From contig JACRID010000005.1 in the NCBI GenBank assembly GCA_016220145.1, positions 1-32,926 of the forward strand: a DNA stretch of 32,926 nt. Reading direction: 5' to 3'. A program made the position numbers and the translations under genes. Source of the DNA: Candidatus Peregrinibacteria bacterium (lineage in GTDB: Bacteria > Patescibacteriota > Gracilibacteria > UBA1369 > UM-FILTER-53-11). Of the stretch, positions 1 through 9,234 are shown in pieces (the first letter of the stretch is position 1; each line of letters starts with the position of its first letter). Under the pieces are notes generated by a model. It was not told the origin of the DNA. It did no database searches and saw only the letters and a list, made by a program, of their open reading frames with translations.

Positions 1-155
1 ATTTCTTTTGCCGTTTTTCTTTGTATCCAAACTTCGGCAAACTGGACACTTTTTTTTGCATAACAGAAAAAGTTAAGGGATTTGCTCTAATTCTAGCAGA
101 AATATCACCTTTTCAGCCCCCACGAATTACCATTAAGCCACTTTTTTAAATATAT

Positions 156-1217
156 CTACGCCTTCACTGCGTACGCATCGCGGCCGACTCTTTCGAACAT
201 CGGCTTGTTCTTCAAATTCAGAAGAATTGTGATGCGTTTTACTTGTCTCTTCTTCAAAACCTCAGTAATAATCTGTTCGCGTTCAAGAGCGCCTTTTTCT
301 CTCAAAATGGAGGCAATCACGTCGGCAACCGTTCCGTCTTCATAACCCCACTTTCGAAGCGCGTAAATGCCGCGGCCAATCAAAACAAAAGACTCGTCGC
401 GGATAAGTTCATTGTGAACCGCCTGAACGTTTATCACCTTGCGATCGAAATGAGCCTCGGAAATCCTGTTTGCAATCTCAACATAGTGAAGAGGTTTTTG
501 AATTTCGCCCAAAATGTACAGAATCTTGTCTCTCAGTGTGCGAGGATTGATATTTCTCCAAGTTGAAAGCCCGATTTCAGTCTTCTTAACCACCTTAATG
601 CGGCGATCCAGCTCAAGGCAAGAAAGTGCAAACTGTCTGCTCCATTTCTTCCCTGTCTGTTTCTCAAGTTCAGTGGCAATTTCCTCGATATTAGATACAG
701 AACCTTTTGTTGTCAGGTAAACAATCGTCTTTTCGCAAATATCCATTATTTCCTTCTTTTCAATCGTCTTTAGCTTGAAGAATGGATAATAATTAATGGT
801 GTTTGGAACCTTTTCAAGATTCAAATCGAGTTCCAGAGAAAGCTTCAGAGCCGGTGCATCAACGGTCTTCGGATCGCTTACCAAGGTCAAAATCTCGCTA
901 ACAATCTTATCTTCCAACACCACGCCTTCGTATTTTTGAATCACAATATTGGCGTATTGATTAAATACGTTAAGCTTTGTGTTAACGACGTTTCTGGAAA
1001 GCTTCTTAAGTGCGTTCTTCTCAATTTGGCGAATGCGTTCGCGCGTTACTCCAAACTCCTGTCCGATTTTTTCGAGCGTCGCATGCGGCCTTTGGTTGAG
1101 GCTGTAGCGGTTTTCAATAATGTGTTTTTCTTTTGGAGAGAGGAGAATCAGGAGGTTGTTTATAAGATTTTTAACCTCCGGAAGCGTGGCGACAATTTGA
1201 GAAACGTCTTGAGTCAT
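156..1217 (-). CDS. Sigma-70 region 4-like HTH protein with C-terminal HARE-HTH (RpoE/delta-like) region
   Basis: Intact 353-aa ORF; N-terminal 'LSPKEKHIIENRYSLNQRPHATLEKIGQEFGVTRERIRQIEKNALKKL' is a typical sigma region 4 HTH; C-terminal 'LHYVEIANRISEAHFDRKVINVQAVHNELIRDESFVLIGRGIYALRKWG' resembles HARE-HTH; no sigma region 2 present. Confidence 0.75.
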   Translation of the reverse strand: MTQDVSQIVATLPEVKNLINNLLILLSPKEKHIIENRYSLNQRPHATLEKIGQEFGVTRERIRQIEKNALKKLSRNVVNTKLNVFNQYANIVIQKYEGVVLEDKIVSEILTLVSDPKTVDAPALKLSLELDLNLEKVPNTINYYPFFKLKTIEKKEIMDICEKTIVYLTTKGSVSNIEEIATELEKQTGKKWSRQFALSCLELDRRIKVVKKTEIGLSTWRNINPRTLRDKILYILGEIQKPLHYVEIANRISEAHFDRKVINVQAVHNELIRDESFVLIGRGIYALRKWGYEDGTVADVIASILREKGALEREQIITEVLKKRQVKRITILLNLKNKPMFERVGRDAYAVKA

Positions 1218-1390
1218 AAATAAGTGTCAGTTAAATTATAAATTTATCATACTAGGTATTGTGCGGTAGTCAAATCTTTGTGGAACTTTTCAAGGGCACT
1301 GTACGCCGGGCTTTCCTAAAAGCCAAATAGATTGTGTTGTTCGGGATTAACAACACATATCCAATTTGCTTCAAGTGTTTTTGATCGGTC

Positions 1391-2524
1391 TTATTTCTTT
1401 AACAGTGTTTGTGTCGCACGCTTGCTCAACTCCACCGCCGGCTGATTTTCACAATTGATCTTAAAAAGACAGCCTAAAAACGCAATTTGCAATTCGAAAA
1501 ACAAGAATAACTCACCCAAGACTTCCGGAGAAATCGAATCAAAATCTAGTTCCAAAAATGGCTTTTGTTTTTTAATAAAAGCGCCTTTAACGCCATTGTA
1601 TTCGGCGTCAAAAAGTTCGGCTAAGTTATATTTTTCGCCGGGTATTTTTTGATTTGATTCCGTTTTGCGCGGCTTTAAAAATATGCAAAATTTGTCGTCC
1701 GGGCCATCCAGAAATAATTGCAATTGAGAATGTTGATCTTTTACTCCCAAAGCTTTTAGCGGAGTGATGCCGACTTTTTTGGATTTCCCGATGCTTTCCG
1801 AAAGTAATTGAATATACCAATCCGCAAAATCCGCCAAGCGTTCGCTGTATGGGAAAATCACGGAAATGTTCTTTTTGTTCTTGTAATGGAGATATTGATA
1901 ACAGGCGAACATGTAAGCTTGCGGCCAAGATGCGCTTCGCGCGCCGTTGAGAACCCTTTGTATTGGTACGCCCGCCAAAACTGCCGGCAAAAGCCCAACG
2001 AGTGAAAGCACGGAGAATCGGCCGGGCAATTCTTTCTGAGATTGGAAGATATGAATGCTGTGTTTTTTGCCAAGTTTACCGAGCGAACTTTCTTTATTAT
2101 CGGTAATTATCAGGAAATTCTTGCTGCTGTGGAATTTTGTAAGCAAAACGGAAGCCAGTGAAAGAACTTCCACCGTCTCGCCGGATTTGCTTATCAAAAC
2201 AAAAAGCGTTTGCTTGGGGTCAAGGCCATTAAGCTTTAATTCGACATAATCAGGGTCGATGTTATCTAAGAATTCAACATTTGTTGATCCAAGTGCGCTT
2301 AGCAAAGCTTTTGCGCCAAGACTTGAGCCTCCGATTCCAACTACGCAGATGTTTTTAAAATCTTTTTTGAAGGTAAGCGAATTCAGAGCTTCAATATCCT
2401 TCCACGGAAGGTGTGAAAAAGTCATTTTCATGACTTTGCCGCGAAAAGCAGGGAAGTGTTTCAGCAACTTCTCAAGATTCTTCTTAAAGGCAGCCGAATG
2501 TTTTGAGTATTCGCAGTGCAGCAT
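1391..2524 (-). CDS. pgi: Glucose-6-phosphate isomerase (compact form)
   Basis: 'VVGIGGSSLGAKAL', 'LFVLISKSGETVEVLS', C-terminal 'INCENQPAVELSKRATQ'. Confidence 0.9.
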   Translation of the reverse strand: MLHCEYSKHSAAFKKNLEKLLKHFPAFRGKVMKMTFSHLPWKDIEALNSLTFKKDFKNICVVGIGGSSLGAKALLSALGSTNVEFLDNIDPDYVELKLNGLDPKQTLFVLISKSGETVEVLSLASVLLTKFHSSKNFLIITDNKESSLGKLGKKHSIHIFQSQKELPGRFSVLSLVGLLPAVLAGVPIQRVLNGARSASWPQAYMFACYQYLHYKNKKNISVIFPYSERLADFADWYIQLLSESIGKSKKVGITPLKALGVKDQHSQLQLFLDGPDDKFCIFLKPRKTESNQKIPGEKYNLAELFDAEYNGVKGAFIKKQKPFLELDFDSISPEVLGELFLFFELQIAFLGCLFKINCENQPAVELSKRATQTLLKK

Positions 2525-3090
2525 TTATATGTTTTGTAAAAAATATTTAATAATGGCTTCGTCGCCGGAAATTTCGGGTGGAATCTTTTTAAGGCCGTTT
2601 GTAACCTGTTGGCGGTTGTAACCAAGTGAAACCAGGGCCTGAACAATATCCTCGCGCACGTTGGTTGGGTTGACGCCGGTTTCTTCTTCCATAAGATCAA
2701 CTTTCACCTTCCCTTGAAGATCGACGATAATGCGTTCGGCGGTTTTTTTGCCGATTCCCGGGATTTGAGTTAAACGAACGACATCTTTTTGCGCGATGGC
2801 CTGGCGTACATTGGCGATCGGTGAATTGAGAATTTCCAGTGCCGATTTTGGCCCGATTCCGGAAACCGTCAGCAAAAGCTTGAAAAATTTCCACTCATCT
2901 TCGGATTGAAAGCCATAAAGAGATATATCGTCCTCGCGCACATTTGTATAAATATGAAATGTCATCTTATCGCCGGCGTTTAGGCGTTCCAAAAGCCCTT
3001 TTGTCGTATGTATAAGATATCCGACGCCGTTTACGTCCAGTACAAGGCTTTTTTCCTGTTTTGCCAGTATTCTTCCGTTCAGATATGCAA

Positions 3091-3094
<4 letters not shown>
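2525..3094 (-). CDS. ruvA: Holliday junction branch migration protein RuvA
   Basis: 'MIAYLNGRILAKQEKSLVLDVNGVGYLIHTT', HhH motifs 'VSGIGPKSALEIL' and 'IPGIGKKTAERIIVDL'. Confidence 0.95.
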
Positions 3095-4822
<1,728 letters not shown>

Positions 4823-4846
4823 TCAGACATGTTTAAAAGCTACAGC

Positions 4847-4852
4847 ATTATA
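4847..4852 (-). promoter_or_regulatory. Candidate -10 box (TATAAT) for tgt
   Basis: Minus strand reads ...CACGTGTATAATGCTG upstream of tgt; no clear -35. Confidence 0.4.
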
Positions 4853-4873
4853 CACGTGGGCTTTGTCTTTTAA

Positions 4874-5419
4874 TTAATGTGCTGCCGCTGGTGCTGCATG
4901 ACCGCCTGCGGTATCGGCAGGAGGAGTTGCCGCTGCCGGTGTAGCAGGTGCTGCACTTACTCCGCTGCTAATTCCGGGGATTGGTTTACCGAATATCAGA
5001 GCTTTAGCTGTACCGGCAACTTTATTCGGCGTGCGAATGATCCCTGCCGCTACGCCGGCCGGAATGCCGGTTGCTATGTCCAACGCAATATTGGAAGTGG
5101 TTTGAAGTACGCCATTTACTTTTTCCAAAGTCTGCTCGACGATTGAAGCTATTTTGTCGAATATATTGCCTTGTTCAAGCCCCGTATAACCTAATCTGGT
5201 TGCTACTTTTGCGCTTACTTTGCTTATTGGGGTTGTAATGGGAGATGTTATCGTTGAAGCGGTTTCTGACAAAACGCCGTAAACTCTGCGCGAAATGAAG
5301 CTGGAAATCCATTTTATTCCACCCCAAACCTTTTTGGCAGGCTCTTCAAGAAGGGTTTTTTGCCAATCTCTAGTTGTTGATGGTGCTGTCGGTGCTGCCG
5401 CAGGTGCTCCAGTACTCAT
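4874..5419 (-). CDS. Hypothetical protein with Ala/Pro/Thr-rich termini
   Basis: Intact 181-aa ORF filling the gap between neighbours; low-complexity ends, amphipathic middle; no family recognised. Confidence 0.65.
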   Translation of the reverse strand: MSTGAPAAAPTAPSTTRDWQKTLLEEPAKKVWGGIKWISSFISRRVYGVLSETASTITSPITTPISKVSAKVATRLGYTGLEQGNIFDKIASIVEQTLEKVNGVLQTTSNIALDIATGIPAGVAAGIIRTPNKVAGTAKALIFGKPIPGISSGVSAAPATPAAATPPADTAGGHAAPAAAH

Positions 5420-5481
5420 ATATTAAAATAATGCCAAATTAAATCGTAGCACAAAAGGTACTATTTGGCAATAGAACGTAC

Positions 5482-6300
5482 TTAATTTCCAGCTGTTCCT
5501 TCTGTTGTTGAGGTTCCCTCCGTTGTAGTTGTTCCTGTGGAATAAACCTGGCCGCTAGGATCGCCATTTGCATCGAAAGAGAGGTTTGTTCCAAGTCCTT
5601 TTCTGCCTTTTATGGTGTAAAGGTAATCCTTAATTTTTGATGGTTCTTCGCCAACTTTGTCAATTGCCTCTCTTATAATTAAAACCGCGTCATAACTTGA
5701 GGTGGCTGCTGATTGAATGGATTTGGAAGAAATGCTTCCGGCCGCAAACTTCGATAAAAATTCCGCAAGTGCCGGATATTTATTGGAATCATTTGATAAT
5801 TGTTCTGTCGATGAATCAAACTGATAATTTCTAAAAATAAAATCACCGGCCGTTGTTAATGCAGGATTTCCGTTGGCAGGCGAAAAGAAAACCACTTTAT
5901 TTTGTTCCGCGATTTGTGCGGCCGCCAGCGTTGCTGCATCGCAAACGCCGCCGATGACCACTTTTACCTTTTTTACGGTAATTAGGTCATTCATGGCCGT
6001 TTTGGCGGTTTCTTCGGTGCATGCGTCGTCAAAAAAATCGATTGCGAATTTTGCGGAGGTAAAATCGGCATTGGCTTTGTCCAATGCAAGTTGCATGGAT
6101 TGCTTGATGGCGCCGCCAATTGCCGCTTTTTCTCCGGTTAAAGGCAAAAGAGCCCCGATTGTTATAGTATTGGTTGTTTGTACGGATGGCGTTGTAGAGC
6201 CGTTTTCTTGCACAGGTACAGTGTCATCAAAGATCGGCGTACAGCCGGCTAAAATACCTATAATTCCAACGACTGCGAGAGCCTTAAGTTTTGTTTTCAT
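5482..6300 (-). CDS. Type 1 periplasmic-binding-protein (Leu/Ile/Val-binding-like) lipoprotein, apparently internally shortened
   Basis: Lipobox-like 'VGIIGILAGC'; 'ITIGALLPLTGEKAAIGGAIKQSMQLALDKAN'; 'SYDAVLIIREAIDKVG'; 272 aa, short for the family. Confidence 0.8.
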   Translation of the reverse strand: MKTKLKALAVVGIIGILAGCTPIFDDTVPVQENGSTTPSVQTTNTITIGALLPLTGEKAAIGGAIKQSMQLALDKANADFTSAKFAIDFFDDACTEETAKTAMNDLITVKKVKVVIGGVCDAATLAAAQIAEQNKVVFFSPANGNPALTTAGDFIFRNYQFDSSTEQLSNDSNKYPALAEFLSKFAAGSISSKSIQSAATSSYDAVLIIREAIDKVGEEPSKIKDYLYTIKGRKGLGTNLSFDANGDPSGQVYSTGTTTTEGTSTTEGTAGN

Positions 6301-6424
6301 AGATTGTGTAAAAATTAAGAATGTACGCAGAGCATTTTACGGCGTTTTGTTTGGTGAAGTCAAAGATTTGGGAAAAGAGAATTATATATTTTTTCGTCCA
6401 TGTCTGGCCTGCTGGGCCGAGGGA

Positions 6425-7477
6425 TCATGTTTTGCGAAGCAAGTGATTCGCCAGCACTATCGCCACCATGCTTTCCGCAACCGGAATGAAGCGGGGGATT
6501 ATGCACGGGTCGTGGCGGCCTGAAATTTTGAGCTCTATGGCTTTCCCTGATTTGCAAGCCGTTTTTTGAGTCTTTGCAATGCTGGAAGGCGCTTTTACGG
6601 CAACTCTCATTATAATGTCTTGGCCCGTTGAAATTCCTCCCAAAATGCCGCCCGCATCGTTTTTGCCAAATGAAAATTTGCCGTTTTTCGCCATAATCGG
6701 GTCATTTTGCTCAGATCCCTTTTTTTCGGCAGCTCCAAATCCGCTGCCAAATTCAATCCCTTTCACCGCCGGTATTGAAACTATGGCTTTTGCGAGGTCG
6801 GCGTTTAATTTATCAAAAACCGGTTCGCCAAGCCCAACCGGCACATTTTTAATTAAAATTTCCACAATTCCACCGACGGAATCGCCTTCGGTTGCTGCAT
6901 TTTTTATAACTTCTTCCATTTTCGCTGCGGCCTTTGGATCAGCACTTCTGACGGGATTTTTTTCTATAAAATTCAAATCAATGTTTTTGCCGCATACGGA
7001 ACCTATTTGAATCGCATAAGCGTAAATTTCAATTTTCACCGGCGTCAGAATTTTTTTAGCAACCGCTCCGGCCATAACGCGTCCGATTGTTTCGCGTCCG
7101 GAAGAGCGCCCACCGCCGCGAAAATCGCGAAATCCATATTTCATATCCCAAGTAAAATCCGCATGCCCGGGCCTAAAAACATCTTTTAACGCCTCATAAT
7201 CCTCACTTTTAAAATCCGCATTCTCAACTATCAGTGCTATTGGAGTTCCAAGTGTTTTACCCTCAAACACGCCGGATAAAATTTTAACCTTATCTTTTTC
7301 ACTGCGACTTGTGGTGACCTTTGATTGGCCCGGTCGACGTCTATCCAACTCACGCTGAATATCAGTTTCATTTAGAAGGATTTGCGCCGGACATCCATCA
7401 ACAATACACCCAAGCGCCGCTCCGTGAGACTCACCGAAGGTCGTTACTCGGAACATTTGGCCTATCGTATTGCCCAT
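6425..7477 (-). CDS. aroC: Chorismate synthase
   Basis: 'GNTIGQMFRVTTFGESHGAALGCIVDGCPA', 'RRRPGQSKVTTSRSEKDKVKILSGVFEGKTLGTPIALIV', 'FRGGGRSSGRETIGRVMAGAVAK'. Confidence 0.96.
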   Translation of the reverse strand: MGNTIGQMFRVTTFGESHGAALGCIVDGCPAQILLNETDIQRELDRRRPGQSKVTTSRSEKDKVKILSGVFEGKTLGTPIALIVENADFKSEDYEALKDVFRPGHADFTWDMKYGFRDFRGGGRSSGRETIGRVMAGAVAKKILTPVKIEIYAYAIQIGSVCGKNIDLNFIEKNPVRSADPKAAAKMEEVIKNAATEGDSVGGIVEILIKNVPVGLGEPVFDKLNADLAKAIVSIPAVKGIEFGSGFGAAEKKGSEQNDPIMAKNGKFSFGKNDAGGILGGISTGQDIIMRVAVKAPSSIAKTQKTACKSGKAIELKISGRHDPCIIPRFIPVAESMVAIVLANHLLRKT

Positions 7478-7488
7478 AAAAATTGGGA

Positions 7489-7974
7489 CTATGCAACCTT
7501 TTTTGCAGCGGCTTTTCGCTTTGATACCTTCTTTGGCTTTGACGCCTTCTCCTCTGCAACTTCGGTTGCAACTTCAGCCGCATCGGATTTTGCGACTTCG
7601 GTGGCCGGTGCGTCACCGATTGGTTGGCCCCATTTGCCACCGGTGGCAACTTCACCAGTGCCACCCATAGCTCTTTCTATAACTTCTTGAGGAACTTCTT
7701 TCTCCTTATAAACTTCGGCCTTTTTGCTCTTTTTTGCAGCCGCTTTCTTGCTTGCTTCTTCAACCAACGCGGCAGCCTTTTTTCTCTTTGCTTCAAATTT
7801 GTCCACACGTCCGGCCGTATCAACCAACTTTTGTTGGCCGGTATAAAAAGGATGGCATTTTGAGCAAAGTTCGGTTTTTAGTCTTTCGCGTGTCGAAGCG
7901 GTTAATATAACATTTCCGCATGAGCACTTGATTTCAACCGAGTCGAAGAATTTTGGATGAATGTCTGTCTTCAT
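7489..7974 (-). CDS. rpmE: Ribosomal protein L31 with long low-complexity C-terminal extension
   Basis: 'MKTDIHPKFFDSVEIKCSCGNVILTAST...ELCSKCHPFYTGQQKLVDTAGRVDKFEAK' is classical L31 with Cys ligands; about 90 extra residues rich in Ala/Lys/Glu. Confidence 0.93.
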   Translation of the reverse strand: MKTDIHPKFFDSVEIKCSCGNVILTASTRERLKTELCSKCHPFYTGQQKLVDTAGRVDKFEAKRKKAAALVEEASKKAAAKKSKKAEVYKEKEVPQEVIERAMGGTGEVATGGKWGQPIGDAPATEVAKSDAAEVATEVAEEKASKPKKVSKRKAAAKKVA

Positions 7975-7978
7975 AAAG

Positions 7979-9220
7979 TTATTTTTTACGATTCTTATAA
8001 GATGGAAGCAATTTAAGTATCAATTGTATTACCTCGACGGCTTTTCGCCATCTGGCGCGGCCTTCCGATCGCACGCGGCGTTCACTATACGAAAAGATGG
8101 CAAATATTGCAAGGATAATAATTATCAAGATCAGCCCTATCAAGAGGAACAGATTAACCGGATTAGCTACATATATGGTAAATTCCTTCTCTCTCGATTC
8201 GCCTTTGTCATCTGTTACCTTGGCAACAAGCTTGTGTACGCCGATCTTATTTTTTGGGAATTTTATGGTTAAAATCGGTTCATTGCCGGCTTTTTCCCCA
8301 TCCACCGTCCATGTCGTGGAAATAACCTTCCCGTCCGTGTCGGTGGAAGTAGTTGTTTCAAACTGAATTGAATCGTTTGGAAAACCTATCCTGCGCGGGG
8401 CATTATTTTCACTGGTTACCGATACTATCGGGCCTAAATTTGTGTCATTTGTGTCGATGCTTTTTGGAATGCCGTCATTATCCGCGTCTTGGTCAACAAC
8501 ATCGGGTATTCCATCGCGATCGTAATCTTTTCCGCCACGGCCCGGATCGAGCGGAAACGGATCGTCTTTATCATTTATGCCGTCATCGTCAGTATCCCAT
8601 CTTAAAGGATCAGTTCCGAGTTTGGCCTCCTCTATGTCCGACAAGCCATCGTTATCATCGTCCGTATCCTTATTGTTGCCGATTCCATCGCCATCTGTGT
8701 CTAGCCATTCTGTTTTATCCAAAGGGAAAGCGTCTTGGTTGTCAGGAACGCCGTCATTATCATCATCAGGATCATTGATATTGGCGATACCGTCATGATC
8801 CGTATCCAGCAGGACGGTTACGCTTTTTTCAGCCGTATTATTGGCGGGATCATCGCCTTCTTTATCAAAAGGAATGACCGTTACTTTTAGGTCATGTTTA
8901 CCGGCAGTTAGCGTCCAATTTACAAATACAGCATCTTCGCGATTTGCCAAAGTGGAAATAGGTTGATCCGTTTGGATTTGATTTGATCCATCAAAAAATC
9001 GGACAATTCCAAGTAAATCTTCATTGCTTAGATTTTTAACGTTCGCGTAGATTTTTATGGTTTTTCCTTCGGTGAGTGAGTTGGATGAAAACGTTATATC
9101 CGCTGACGACAAAGCCAAATCGCGGCCAAATGCCGCGTCGCCAACTGAAGGAAAAACCAGCAGAACGAACGCCAAAATCGTTAGGGCCATTCGCATAATT
9201 GTGCATTTTACATTTGCCAT
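7979..9220 (-). CDS. Secreted or membrane-anchored protein: CARDB-like, thrombospondin type 3 (Ca-binding) and PKD-like regions with C-terminal TM
   Basis: Signal-like N-terminus; repeated 'DTDHDGIANINDPDDDNDGVPDNQDAFPLD' motifs; C-terminal 'NLFLLIGLILIIIILAIFAIFSYSERR'. Confidence 0.85.
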   Translation of the reverse strand: MANVKCTIMRMALTILAFVLLVFPSVGDAAFGRDLALSSADITFSSNSLTEGKTIKIYANVKNLSNEDLLGIVRFFDGSNQIQTDQPISTLANREDAVFVNWTLTAGKHDLKVTVIPFDKEGDDPANNTAEKSVTVLLDTDHDGIANINDPDDDNDGVPDNQDAFPLDKTEWLDTDGDGIGNNKDTDDDNDGLSDIEEAKLGTDPLRWDTDDDGINDKDDPFPLDPGRGGKDYDRDGIPDVVDQDADNDGIPKSIDTNDTNLGPIVSVTSENNAPRRIGFPNDSIQFETTTSTDTDGKVISTTWTVDGEKAGNEPILTIKFPKNKIGVHKLVAKVTDDKGESREKEFTIYVANPVNLFLLIGLILIIIILAIFAIFSYSERRVRSEGRARWRKAVEVIQLILKLLPSYKNRKK

Positions 9221-9234
9221 TTTAGCTTTGACGT

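Noticed and set aside
2421-2434. GTCATTTTCATGAC in pgi resembling GTCAT...ATGAC elements
   Set aside because: Only 14 bp, no family core, encodes an ordinary stretch (KVMKMTFS); probably chance.
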